Assembly (NCBI GenBank): GCA_027574665.1
Contig: CM050654.1
Location: 36,847,722 to 36,911,721, forward strand
Length of the DNA stretch: 64,000 bases
Origin: Rhynochetos jubatus
Taxonomy: Eukaryota > Chordata > Aves > Eurypygiformes > Rhynochetidae
Direction of reading: 5' to 3'
Shown: in pieces, positions 25,956 through 39,990 of the stretch
Layout: each line of letters starts with the position of its first letter
How positions within the stretch are numbered: the stretch's first letter is position 1
Program-made: the position numbers and the translations under genes
Notes under the pieces: generated by a model
Database searches by the model: none
Seen by the model: only the letters and a program-made list of their open reading frames with translations
Told to the model about the DNA's origin: nothing

Positions 25956-28900
25956 GGAGGAGGTTCGTGAGCCAAATCCTGCCGCAGCGTTGTCCTCACT
26001 GCTGATGTGGATTATTTGCACGAAATGCAGTGCTGGACACACACCGAGGACACACTGTGCTGGTCCCACCAGTAGCTACCAGGCCAAACAGACTGATTTT
26101 AAGTTGCTTTACTGGAAGAAAAAGGTTATTCCCATTTTAGATACAAGAGCTCAAATCCCTAATGCTTTTCACTCATGAACCTCATGCTGAGAGCTGCCTC
26201 TCTGGAGCTCTAGCTGTGCATGCTCACCTGCAAGCAGAGAATTCTTGCGAGGATCTGAAGAGGGCTTGAGCTGGAGCTCATCACTGTCGTGGTTTTAACC
26301 TTAGTAACCAGTAAATCAAGAGGCAAAGAGGGTGCACACAGGGAGGGCTACGACAAACAGCCAGTGCCATGTAGTGATGCACACCCAAACTCTTATCCTC
26401 CCTCCGAACAACGGCCAACACCACCAAAGGCAATCCTAGCCTCCGTGCAGTTGGTAGCTGTAAGAGGCCCATGAGATGGCTGCAATTCATGTGAAAACCA
26501 GCAGTTTTGGCCCACCGAGTGCCACACCACTGCTGAAGGCTTTGTGGGCTTTCAGCCATTGTGAATTTTAGGGATGGTGTTGGAGAAGGACATGGGTGTG
26601 GTAGACTTTCAAAAACCAGCTTAGGATGCCTGGAGAGGAAATTTGGTGAGTGCTCTTATAAAAAACTTGATTGTACCAACAGCATTAACATAAATGGAGT
26701 AGGGAATAAGAATTTGTGTAATGGAGTTTTCAATTATGATTCCTTTTGTTTTTCTAAAAAACATTAAACAGTCGTGATACGACCAACAACTCAAGCCTAC
26801 AAAATAATTCCAATTTCATTTTTATACTCATGGTGGCCCTTTGTTAATTTATAGCTAGTGAAGTAATAAACAAAGCCAATCGTACCATTTACATCTGACA
26901 CTATAAAGGCAGTAACTTTTAAAAGGTTACCTAGAATCAGTGTGAAACTTTGACTTCTGTCGTTAGCATATTTAAGTCTAGCTTAGGAAAGGTTTCTCCC
27001 CTGAAACATGCATTTTGTTAAAAGCTGTTTAGTGCCCATAACCATTCTGCTGATCTTCTCAAAATATGTTTTCCTCACAGGCCAGAGCTAACCTGTGCAT
27101 ATGAAATGAGTTCAGCTTAATGTTGTGTTAAAAGAGTTTGGTCTCTGGAGCAGTCGCTCCTCTTAATAACATGTAATCATATGCCATCTATTTAGTTTTC
27201 ATTTAACTTGCCCCATACAAGCAATGAATCCAGTTTAATTAAATGTTCTTTTAAACAGCGAAATGACACTGGTTTGTGTTTTAAAAAATCTATACGCCAC
27301 AGGGCACCCTCAAGACACAGAATCCTAATAAAGAGGATGTAAGACGCACAGCTAATAATACAGAGCAAGTTTGACATTTGCAGGGTAATTTAGTGAACCA
27401 AGTGCTTCCTTATAGGCTTCACGTGGGAGCGCAGCGGCTGCAGCCCCATTTAATAGAAGATGAAGAGCCATGTTTGCAGTAATGCTAATAAACAGCTAAT
27501 CTGAAAATTAGGCTAGCATGTGGCAAAAGGGATGTTGTGCATGTATAATACATGCTGCGCAGTGGCAGGATGAAGGTTGTCGGCCGATGCCGAAATCCTG
27601 CCGCAGAGTTAATCGGCAGCCTGGGGTGGCCAGGCAAGGCTCGGTCTCCTTCACCCCACGAGTCCCCAGGCTGCACGCTGGAGTGGGAGTGGGAAAATGT
27701 ACATTAACACGAAGGAATGGTAACGGGGTGAGGAAACAGGTACTGCAGGTACCCCAAACAGAGCTTAAATTAGCCTCAAGGCTCTGATAACCAGGGGAAT
27801 GGCTTTAATTTCACAAGTGTTTACTTGTCACCCTAATAAGGAGTAAGGACAGGCATTGACCAAGCATCCCGTCTTAGTTTTACTTTTCTCTAGTAATTTA
27901 AATCTGGTCTAACCTTGGCCAGTAAGTAATTTAACTTTACTGTTTTCAAGGGCATCATAAGGTGGAAGAGGAAAATGAGGCAGAAACGAGCATTAAATGT
28001 TAATTTTTCCTCCTTTAGAAGAATCAGGACCTTTAATAAAGTAAGTATTAGGGCAATGAAGAAATAAACACTGAAAGCATCTCACTCATTACTAAAATGA
28101 AAGTGCTTGCTAATATATGCAGTGCACCTGGAAGTGCCCATTCAAGTAATTACAAAAGGGAAAAACACCGGGGAAACAGGCAACCATGAAGACAATAGCC
28201 ATTAGAAACAATATTAAATTAAGCACGCCTTTTGAGATCTACAAATTCACTGATTAAATTGTGCATTACAAACCCTGCCTTGACTTCACTTAGCTGGAGT
28301 CCTGGAGCGAACCTGCAAAATGTGAAAACAGCCTCTTGATTTGTATTGAGCTGCAGTCAGGGCAGTTCCTAACTTTGCTCAGTCCTGGGATTTTTTGAAA
28401 GATGCAAAAAATCACCCTTTTTTCTTTTTTTTTTCCCCCCAGATGCCAGCTAGCAGAAGGCATCACACTCCCCCAGTCTGAGCAAACAAGGGCAGAAAAA
28501 GGGCAATTCATGCCATGCAGCATTAAGCTTGGCAAATGGCACGACGCCCATCCAAATCAGCAGGCACCTCCTCATTGACTGAAGTGCCCTTGAGTGTGGC
28601 CACCCATGAGGGTTTGGGTGAATTTGGCTGCCCTAGTCCCTGCGTGCACCCAGGACGAGGAGCCCCGTGTTACCCTGGGGAGCCCCTTCCCACCCAGCTA
28701 TAGGGCAGGACCACTCCTTACCCTGTATTTTGGTTAAGGCGCTTTTCGCTATGGGGCAGAGCCCGCAGGCGGGGGGATTACCCTGCTGTGATTCCTGCCC
28801 CTCAGACATTCCCAGACCAGGGACATCTCATGGGGCAGCAGCCGTGAGCCATGGTTCAGAGCTTGCTCTGTTAAGGTGCTCACCACCACAAAGTTGTTTG

Positions 28901-31900
28901 TGTGCCTATGGAAAGGGTGGAATTGAGACCAGGATACGACCTTACTGGTGACAAAACTGTAGCCTCTTACAGAGACAGGAGAAATGAGGGAGGACAAGGT
29001 TATTAATATGTTTATTAGGGTGCGGGGCTGTTTATAACCATTTTCCTATCATTGATGAGATTTCCAGGGCTAATGGAAACTCTCCCACGTTATCCTGTTC
29101 TCTAAGAGATCTCCTAAAATTGACTGTGGAAGCCAGCAACCACTTCCAATTGATTTTGCATCATTAAACATTAAAAACTGCGCGCAGTTTCCATGGAGTT
29201 CTTTCCGCTGGGAGTAGGCTATCACCCACCAGAGATCCTGGGTTGCTGCTAAAATCATGGATTGGCTGGGAGGGGGGTAAAATTGTTAGAAAACTCTTTA
29301 CTAGCTAAGACTTTCTTGTTACAACACACATATACAACCTGTGCTCCTTCCTCTTCCAAAACATGGCAGATAGGCAGCTTCATTTAATTTTCCAGCTTTA
29401 TTTAGTGGGAAGAGAAGAGCTGAATGGAGAGCCCTTGTTTCTGCTTCTATCCACTCGGCCTCTCTCTGCTTTTCCCTAGGCAATGAGGCACTTCTGCTTT
29501 GTTTGCTCTGAGGGAATCTCCTAATATCCTTCCTCCCCTCGTTCCCTCAAGGATTTCCAATGAGCCAGAAGAAAATAGGACCTTTGAGAAGCCTTTGCTC
29601 CCAGGAAAGCAGAAGGTGAAGGCTCCTTCCCTGTTTCTCAGTTCATTCCCTCCGTACAAACAATCTGGAGCCAATCTGCACGGTGCAGATGGAAATTCCC
29701 GGTTTAGCTGTTGATGGGCAGTGGGGAACCAGTGAGCTCCTACGTAGTTGAAGACTGCAGGGCTCATATCTGATGCTGATCACAGTGAGGGCTCTCCAGA
29801 GACGTATTTTGGGACTATGTGTGTGCAAATGAGGCCTTTCCGAAGACCCAGGGAGGTCTGTGAGATGTGAATTCAGGCTGACTCCATCCCTGTCACACTT
29901 AAATAACAGACCTCTGTGGTCTGAAGATGTCAGGAGACAGGGAGAAAACTGGAGTCACACAGATCCTTTCTCCTCCATAAACCCACTGAGGGCCGCGTAG
30001 ACCTCTCCCACCCCTTTGCGAGCCACCTTTCCATTGGCTATACCAAAACACCAGAGCAGCGATGGGCTGCTGAGGGGATAACGGCTAGATGACAAACGGT
30101 AGGACCAGCCACCTTAAATGCTGAAGAGTGTCAGCTGTTTTGCTCAGATGTCCTGGATACAAATGGAAAAACACTGTCTGAGGGACAAAGCCTCCTGTTC
30201 CAGCAGTGAGCACATTCCATAGGACAGCTTCCATGCACAATGTCAGACTTCATAATGAAGGCCAGAATAGCCCATAAAGTGACACATAACATATTAAACA
30301 CCTTCTGCCTTTTAGGAAGCACAAACTAGGTGTTGCACATGGCGACTCACGTGGCCCAGCTGCCTCAGGCGGTACACTGCTCTGCTCCTTCACTGTGCCA
30401 CTGGAAACGAAGCAGGATGGTGGTCGGGATGCTGGCATGGGCAGGGAGCAGCAGCACGGGAAACGATGCTGGTTGGGCAGAGCCTGCGCGACGTGTCTTC
30501 TCTGTCAGCGTTCGTGGACTTGGTTCAGCTACTCAATTTGTGATACATAAAGCAGCCAAAATAACTATGCAAAACAAACAGCTGAGAGCAGATGAAAATA
30601 GAGCTAATAATACAGTTATTAGGAAGAGAGCCAAAGCACAAATCGCAGTGTCGACTGTGAAAGGAGAAGCCAGAGAAGGGAAATGACTGCACATACCCTA
30701 TGCTGCACGGGGTACACAAATACGGCCCCAAGCAGCAGCTGTCTGTAGCAAAGGGACAGCGAGAGGCTGTGTGGGCATACCTGTTGGCTTGGCACTGGAC
30801 ATCATCCCAGTGGGACTGTGCTCGAGTGCTGGGCAAGGTTGTTCATGGCCCTGTCTGGTGGTGCTGGGTGGCGGGCAGGGCAGGAGCACCTCACACCATA
30901 CCTGTGTGTCACCTGGGACAAACCAGCAGGCTGACAGCCCAGAGGGTGGTGATGGAAATCTGTTTCCAAACTTTGGATGGGCATCAGGAAGTGCAGCGCA
31001 GGGTGTGTGTCTGTCTCGGCCTGTCCTGTGGAGGCCATAGTCCTGCAAGAAGAGCTTGACCTTGGTGCTTTTTTTTATAAGGCAGGCACAGTACCTGTAG
31101 TGCTTAACAGCAGCAGAGCAGTCGGGGATATTTTACTGCCATTTTCTTGATAGCCAGTGTTTCTGATCTATCTAAGGTCAGTCAGAGTATTTCTTTTTAC
31201 CCTCAGGTGGAAGCTAATGATAATGTAGCTTCTCGACTTGCCATTCACGGCACCTATTTAAAGTTGCTCAAAGAGGCTGTGCAACTGCACATCCTTAAAC
31301 AGAAAACTTCAAGTGCCTTTTTGTACTGAGTGCTCTTGAGTTTAGACCTTCCTCCAACCTGAAATGGGAGAAAAGTCCTTCCAGAGAGCAAAGAGAGGGC
31401 AATTAAATATATACTTGTTTATATAATAGAATTCTGTCCGAGATGATCAAGGCTATTCTCCATATGAGAATTTCTGCTATGATAAAAATGCTGTAGAGCA
31501 AATGATGCAAACCCACACTTCAGAAGTATTGACTGGAATGATTTCTCCCCACTCTTCTTGCCGTCAACTTTCTCAGGTGGTTCCCATCCAGCCTGCTGCA
31601 TTCTTAAAATGAGGGGAAAAAAAGAAATCCTGATTTCTTAATCACATGTTACAGAATGATTGCAATTTTCCTCAATATCTCACTGTGCCTCTAGGGAAAT
31701 ATAGTGTAGGCCAATTTCTGGCATTTCTCTTTCCTAATCCCCTGTGTGCACCAAGGCAAAGGGTTTATTTAGTGGTGTGGAAATGTTCACCTCTTCAATG
31801 ATTTTTGCTTTTTTGTTCTCTCATTGTTGGAGGAAGAATGTTCAGGTATTTTTTGTTTTCCTTTTTTTTTTTTTTTTTTTTGAAGTAACACCATGAACCT

Positions 31901-34900
31901 AAAAAATTAAACTTTTTGCTGAACAATTTTTATTTACAAGTAACACCTAGGTTTGCAGTAACAGGAAGGAATATGAGGTATATTCATGCCCCCTTGATTT
32001 TCTTTGTTCCCTTGAAGTGTCAGAATTTCAACATAAATAATGAATTTTCCTTTTTAGTGGAGGCCTCATATGGCCTCTGCCACAAGTTTTTTAGCTTCCC
32101 ACAAAAGTTCAGATGAGAGGAATAATTTTCTCTCCATAATACAGGTGGGAGACCAAGATGCAGAGACTTGAAACAGATTTAAAAAAGTCATCATGGTGTT
32201 TAAAGCTGAGAGTAAAAAGTAGATGGCAGTTTCAGGAGCTCTCATGGCATGAAACCAAGGAGTTAGTAACTGGTACCTGAATGTCTTCAAACCCTGCCCC
32301 TCACTGATGTTCCCAGCTTCACCCATGAGGCCTGTGCAAGCTGAACCTACACTCCCAGCTCTGGCCCAAAGCACAGTCGGAGCCCACATCCAACGGTGAT
32401 GCAAACTTAGTTAAACACAGACAGAAAAGCACAAGAGTGATGAGGATAATAAAACAGATGTTGCAAGGACGACACCATGTGCCACCGTGTTTGCCCAGGC
32501 AGGCACAGTCCATCTTCGTTGAGGTGGCCAAAGTGGCTCCTCTAAATAGATGCTCCAGATGAGCTGAATCAAGACAGAAAGATTTCCATCTTCCCTCTTC
32601 ATTCCTTGCACAGTGCAACGCAGAGATACCTATGCCAAACCATTTCATTTCGTCCAGCTTTATTGCCAGCCTTCGGGCTGCCTCATTCTGGACCTGCTAC
32701 AATCCAATCTGCTCTTGCTAATACTTCTAATATAATATTTATAACGGCCCAGGTTGAACCAAAGGCTACTTGCGCTGACAGATGCCACAAGCTATATCTC
32801 TCCTTTCCGTTTTATTGCTTGGTAGCTTCTGGCAAAGAGGGAGAGGATCTGGTAATGAAATGCTGCTTCTCTGCTCTGAATGCACAGGAACATTCTGCTG
32901 CACTGCCTATTATTCATGGGGGAGTAATCAAGTGGTTGCCAGTCGGTTATCAACACGTTATGGAAGGGCTGGATATGGGACTGCAATGGATAGGATATGT
33001 TTCTGATTTAATTATCAAGCTGCAAATGCGTATCAGCTTTCACACTTGTGGCTTTGGGGACATGCATGTGGGCCAACCCAGCTGCAACACTGGGGACAGA
33101 GAGACCTTACTCTGTAACAGGGGTGTGAAGTGGTTTCTCTGTAACTAAAGATAACGAGTTCTGCAGGACTATAAAAAGGCGTGGGGCTGCTCTGCAGATA
33201 AAGCATCTCTTTGCTACTTTGGTACGGCAGAACACTGGGGAAAATTCTGCAGGGAACAATCTTTTCCTGGCAGATGGTTGGATCAGGAGACCTGCTTGAC
33301 ATTTTCCATGTCTAGTTTTCATGATTTATACAGCATCACCCCTTGGAAAAGCAATTCTGAGAGGACATTACGATTCTATGACAATCCACTGCACTTGAAA
33401 CAAGCCGACATAAAGATGCACATCCCCTATGGTTGGAAGCAGCAACTTCTTCAACTCGAGTTCTGTTTCAGTTTTTCAACTTTCTCGGCTAGAACCACAA
33501 GGAATTTTTTGTTAAATGGCTGATTAAGCAAATTTCCATGGGAATAATAGTGATTTTAAGGGAGAGGTGAGAATGGTTGGAGGGAAAGAAGAGGGGAGAT
33601 GAAGATTATAAGGCACCCCAGGTCCCGCAGTACACATGAGCTAAGCTCAGTCTCTGGTAAGGAGCAGACTGAAGAGATATTCAGTGTCTTCTGCCCTGGA
33701 CATGTGCCCTAGTCATTAGGCTACTTATTAGCTCTGTCTGGGGGAGAAGGAAAATTCCTTTTTACCCAAATCCCAATTTTCACCCAATCACAGAATAAGA
33801 AAGATGTTGAAATATCAAAATCAACTTTTGGAAGGAAAATAGCTTTCCTGCAAGTGTCTTGGGGAGGGGGAAGACCCTCCTTCTGGTCTTCAGTAGAAAG
33901 GGAGGTGTGAATCAAGGGGACAAATAAGATCCAAGGAGTGCAAAAGGCTTCAGAGCAAAGTTTTTGCTCAGTACAATTCAGTGTAATGTTGCTGGCAACT
34001 GGGAGAGTTTTGCTTTGCTCTAGCATGAGTCTTAGCTCCATGCAGCAGAGCTACAGGGCACAGCTGCTGTCCAAGGGCAATATCCTCCAGACCTAAAGAT
34101 TGAAATGTTCAGTCACATTCATAAGGACATCAAAGACCAGAAACCAAAATGTCTCAGATAAAGAAATGTCATCAGGCCAAACTGGGAGGAATGTACTGAC
34201 CAAAGTACATTGTGATGGGAAATGGCTGGAGACAGAAATTAGCAATTACTTTGAAATCAAAAAACCAATTCATTTAAAACCACAGTCTAAACAGAAGAAG
34301 ACAATTAAGTCAGTAAATACAGAAAAGCTGTGGAAAAAAGTAATACACCGACTTCATTTATGTTTACAGCTGCACTCTGAACCCCACCCTTGCTCTTTTT
34401 GTATAAACACAGTACAGAAAAAAGGCTCAGAGCTTACCAAGAGCTGTGCACAAGCAGCTGTGCAGAAACCTATTTGCTGAGTTTAGTCTCTCTTGATATA
34501 TGTCCGTGTCTATGATATAGCATCCACTGATAACTCCTACGTCATACTATTGCTCTTGCCTGGAAAGGAGCTGTGCTCCTCTAAACACACCGTTTTCTTT
34601 AAGGCAAACAATACCCAGAGAGCTGGATGCCCACATCTTGGGCAGATTTAATCTAACGCCACAGAAAAACAAAAAGTATTCTGAATGCAAAGCAAATGGC
34701 AATTACCCTGAGACTTCCTTATTTCAGCAATGAGCTGCAGCTGTATTTGCTCCTGGGCAGGGGAACTGTTTTCACTTAGGCCGTGGGGAGATGAGGCTAC
34801 AAATCCCACAGATTCATTGCCTGGAGGAATTCCCAGGGCACATGTATTTGGGTGTGAATTGCTGGAGTCCTGTGCTGAAAAAGAGCATTCAACTTACTCT

Positions 34901-37900
34901 CCCTGCTTTTGGACACAGCTGTCCAGGACAATTTATGTTGCTTGGAAACCAGGAAACAGAGCTTATGTACAACTGATTTTGCTCATCTATTATTTTTCAA
35001 AAGCCCCAGCCTCAGCAGTCCTCAAGAGGTCTCTCCCACTCCTTCAATTTCTTAATACATGTAAAACCAAACAGAAGAAAAACAGGGCAGAAGGTTCATG
35101 CAGTTAAGCTCTAGATTGACTTCATCCAACTTAATGCTTTTTAATCACTCTTTGAACAAAAGATTTAGTCTTCATAATCCTCCTTTTGCTCAATTTGCTG
35201 TTCCTTACTTTATGAAATCTACTATTTATTTGGTTTCCCTGATTCCCACTGCCTGGACGGGGTTGCAGGAGAAAAAAAAAAAGTCTAATATCACAGGGAA
35301 AATTACTTTCAAGAATAAAATAAACTACAAATAACCGTGCCAGCTTTTCTTTCATGGCTGTTCATTACATGGTTGCACCCCAAAGCACACAGAGCCCTCA
35401 CTGGGTAATCATCTGAGCTGCTGACCAAAACTTCTCGTCTATCTCCATGAACAAGAATGCAATTAGACCTGCTGGTTTCAAGGTTAATGCAGCCCTTCTT
35501 TTGGAAGACCGAGATTTGTTTTCAGTGTGAAGAGACATCTGCAAAGAAATTCCTATTGGAGGCTCTGCTACTTGGCAGTGTCTAGCAACATTCCCACTGC
35601 TCTCCTTTTCCAAACACTTGAACCTATTTTTGTCTGCATATACTTTAACTTGACTGTGATGGAAATTGCCAGATGCAGTCAGCGCAGTGGGCTGGGCTGT
35701 CCCACACGCTGTGCCCGTCTTGAGGGCACCGAGATCTGTCACGGAAGCCCTCGGCTGCTGTGGATTTCACCACTGAAATCCATCTGGCTTTCACCACCTC
35801 CTTCCTCCTTGCACCATCAGACAGGGGAGAACAACTCTGCCTTGACAAACAAGTCTGTCTTTCCATTCCCAGCATTTCTCTCTGATTCATTGGGCCTTCA
35901 GGTCTGTTTAGGAGAAAGTAATTCAACCTCAGTATTTCAGCTGCAAGGAAATACACTGATGTGGGCAGCAGCGCGTTAGGCCGGAGAGCCAGACCTGCAA
36001 ATCTCTGCTTCCCGTCACCCAAATCCTCCTCGATCCTGGATTTCAGCTGGTGTGTTTAGAACAAAATCCTCTAGACCTTTTTGCTATCTGTGCTCACACC
36101 TTTCCTCATTTTCACAGTATCTCAGATGTGCTGTAGACCTTGTTGGGCGAGAACATTTGCAAAATAAAAAATAAAATGCACTTTATCCTTCCTACAGTCT
36201 GTAAAGCTAAAAATATATCTCAGCTTCCATTACTTCCTCGTTTAAAATAAATCAAATCAATGAAATATCACTTTTAAGATATTATAAACTATTATATACT
36301 TGAAAACATGTTTATTCTCCAAGTTGACCATAAATAAATATAAGTGCAGATTAATCTGAAGTAGTCTGTGAAATTTTATCTTTCAATTAAACAATTTGAA
36401 TGAAGCTCCTTAAGAAAACTTATGGCTGTGTTTCCTACTGTTCCATAAGGTCAGACAGATGTGATCAAACATATGTAACATGTAACATAGAAGCACAATT
36501 CTCTTGCCATCGTTTTTCTTTATGAGAAACAAAGAATACGCCCTTAAACCATGTGAAGGAGAAAAGACCAGACAGCTAGATTCAAATTGTATCTGGATTC
36601 TTTTGGAAAACTGGAACATGATTTCCTCTGAATAACAGACACAGAGCCCCAGGCACTTTATATGTTCAAAAATTAAACTTACAACTGGCATACATCTGGC
36701 AGTGATCCTGTACACTAAATCCATTTGGTTGGCCAGATGGCCTGAGACTTGCAGCTTTTTAATCTCACACACAAAACACTTTAGGCTGGGGGAAAAAACC
36801 ACCCCAAAAACCCCAAACCAATAAATACAACATAATACAGCATCATGAAAAAAAGCCACTTTTATTGGCTTCAGAGCTATAGGTACGGAAAAATATGGGA
36901 AAAGCAAGTATTGTTTCCACAGTTTTCTTCTAAAATGTTCCATATTCTGTGACTGCATCGTCTTTCCCTCCATTTCTTATACCTAACTGATCCTCAGCAA
37001 AAGATAGGTGATTCCTTAGGTAGAAGGATGCTGGAGGCAGAGGATGGCATGATCTGCCATGACTGATGAGGAAGAGCAGCACTGCGAGATCTTAATACCT
37101 CCTTTATTCCTGCTCTCTTTGGGACAAACATCCCACACTGTCTCTCTGCATTATAAACAGAGGTGGCTTTAAAAAGTGATTTTTTCTACTGCCAGTATCT
37201 TCAACCAGCCAAGGGCCAGAAAAAAGAAACAGTTCATTTGCTTTGCTCTGAGCGCAAGTTTCTTTATCTCAAATACCTTTCTCTATGGTATTAGTGAAAG
37301 CCCTTCCTCCCATTGACTTCAGCAGGTTTTTTCCTGTATGCTACTGATCCATTCCTGCGCCTGTATCTGCTGTTTTTTTCTTATGAGCCACATTCCCTTA
37401 AAAACAATGTAAAACTCCCGCTGAATCCAAGGCTATGTGAACAGCTGCCTACTAAGACAGCACAATATCACCGGGGCTGCCCCGCACCACCGCTACGTGA
37501 ATGCCCTCAGGAAGGGAGCACATTACTACGAGTCTGTGTTCAGTATTTTCTGCAGCGAAAGCAGTATTGCACAGCCGCCTGAATGAAGCAGAAATCCAAC
37601 CTTCCAGCGTCACGCCCCTGTTCTCACGCTAAGGCTGCGTGCTACCACCAGCTCACGCCTTGCCCCAGCCATCCCTTTCTTACCCTCTCTTTGGAAAGGC
37701 TAATGAGCATCTCTGGCTTAGGCTTCCTTTATTCACCGTGCAACAAATTCACTCAGAACAGTGAGGTTTAGGACAAACAGATGACTTCACTCACTGGCTT
37801 GTTTCATCTTTGCAGTGATGCTTTTTTTGCTGGCAGCTTCAAAGGCATCTTAGTGGATAAACTGTCTGACCTACTAAAAGAAGTACAAAGAGAATCCCCA

Positions 37901-39990
37901 TCTCAATTAATTCTTGTGCTCTAAATTCATACTCAGATTTGTTTCTGAGCAGCTTTCACTTCTGTTAATCAGCTACGACAGTTTTAGTTCCCTTGAGTTG
38001 TTGCTTGGCTGCAGATCTCCTCCTGCACTGTACTTTTCCCAGTCATTTTAGGAAATGCTGCTACTCAAAGGGCAGAGGCCTGGACCTCAGCAGAACAGAG
38101 GCAATGCCTCCACCAAAGGAAATTCTTTCAAATTCACAAAGTTAAAGAAAGAGGATTTACACGTCATCCATGGCTCCGGTCCCTAGATGTTACAGAGAGA
38201 GAGTGTATGTATCTTATTGCCTGAAGACTTGGTCCAAATGCTGATTCACATGCTTAAATTCCATAAATACAGCTAGCTGGGGGAAGACGATTGCTCTATA
38301 CTTTCATACCAAAGATCCTACAGTAAATTTGTGCTTCAGGGAAAGTAGCTGTACATAGTGAAGGGTCTTCATGAAAATAAGCATCGTCATCACTGTCTTA
38401 CAGACAAGAAAGAAGAGGCTGAGAGGAGTTTCACCCAAGGCCATGAGGAAAGTTGAAAGTGGAGCCGGGAGAAGTCGTTAGTGATCATCAACCTGTCAGC
38501 TCTTTGCTCAGAGCACTGGGCTGTGCCGTGTTTTCGATGGATGCAAAGAAAGATTTCAGAGGTTCAGAGACATGATTTTAACAACTCGCCAAGATCTGTG
38601 GATTTGTTAAAATAAAAATTAAATGCACAAAACTATGGTGGTTTAGCAACACCCTGGGGTGGTTACCTACAGCATCTGAGGCTTGTAAGTGAAGATTTGA
38701 GCTGAGAAGCAAAGCCATTAAATAAATTCTTCCCCTCATGCCCGGTATTCCCAGTACCCCCATGTGTCACTTGCTGAAACCTCTTCAACTGGACCAACAG
38801 ACACACAGCACATCTGGAAGCAGAAGCCTTCAATTTGGATGCCTAACTACTAATTTATGAATCTAACTTTAGCCAAGTAAGTTTGACAGCCCTGGCCTCT
38901 GCCTTTAATGCTATTAGTATTCTGGAGGGTCTATTGATGATTTCATGCCAAATCAATTTTGGCACATTAAAGTGATTTGTCTGAAATCCAGAAAAAGAGC
39001 TTTCCTAATAATTCAGCTCTCAGGCTCTGCAATGCTGGTGGGAAGGTAATATGTGCCTGCACAGGTGCCCTCAATTTGCTCTAAAAACTTCAGAAAGATT
39101 ATACTGGAATTTAAAGCATTTTAACACACATACTTTCTTTTAAACCTTTGCCATTCATTTTAACACTGAGTAATTCGTAGTTCACTTCAAAGTAATTTTA
39201 AAATAAAAAAATCAAAATTGTCTTTAAGGACAATGTATTTCATCTTGAACTTAAAATCTTCCAGGTATATCCTTTAGATATCTCTATACTTGCACCTGCA
39301 AAAATACACCTTAGACTGTCAAAATGTACGCGAGCAAATTAGCCTTGAACTACTCGATGTTAGTCAGGCGGCGCGATTGTCTTTCTGCCAGAGCAATGAT
39401 GGTGCACAAATAAGCAAGAGCCAATAGACAATTTATCAGTGTCCTTGGTGGAGTCCGTATCAGCTCCTTCCAAAATATTCTAACTTGTCCTCCTATATGT
39501 GGATTCACATAAATGTGAGTACTCATCTCTTTTACATTTGTAAATTATACATTTGAGATCACATCAACCGACTTTATATAGGAAAAGCGTTACTTACACT
39601 GTACCCAAAGCTGTGAAAAGAAGGAATACGAAATATGGTGTTCCTCCTGCAGGTGAGGCAGGTTCAGAGGTCCAGTAAATATTAACAATCAGGAATGCTA
39701 AAGAGCATAAAAGGTTAGTTGCTGTCTGGGTTTGATATGCGTATTGCTAGCAGTCACTGGTTTTTTGCTGAAGATATTACAGAGATAAGGTATTAGTTAG
39801 CAAAGAAACAGCCAGGGATGCTAAATCACTTGAAACGAGAAACAACCATCACCTGAACTGCCAGCTCATTTAAATGAGTGTTTGAGTGAATATATTGCAG
39901 CACAGAGACAGAGTTGTTGACAGTCCATCCAAAACAGTGCCACCCAAATTCATAACGGCTAACCATAAAGGAAAATAAACATTTCTGCCT
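25956..39990. other. Gene-free 3' flank, part 2
   Basis: AT-rich non-coding sequence. About 26700-28300 has the look of clustered conserved elements, judged from the dense homeodomain-type AT motifs and absence of repeats. The longest ORF in the window (36410-36973, minus strand, 187 codons) lies here but matches no protein I recognise. No RNA gene was seen. Confidence 0.55.
31862..31881. repeat. Homopolymer of 20 T
   Basis: A simple T run stands in an AT-rich intergenic stretch. No retroposed sequence with target-site duplications is apparent next to it, so I read it as a simple repeat and not as the tail of a retrocopy. Confidence 0.95.

Noticed and set aside
25427-25999. Several overlapping ORFs of 60-159 codons on both strands.
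   Set aside because: They arise from the GC-rich 109-bp tandem duplication. No known protein family is apparent, and the same repeat reads open in several frames.
26285-26330. TGTCGTGGTTTTAACC resembles the antisense 3' end of the LTR family.
   Set aside because: Only about 16-35 bp are similar. The other LTR end and a target-site duplication are absent nearby, so a chance or very eroded match cannot be separated.
32606-33148. 180-codon ORF on the + strand.
   Set aside because: The composition looks like non-coding DNA translated, with no motif, no splice context and no similarity I recognise.
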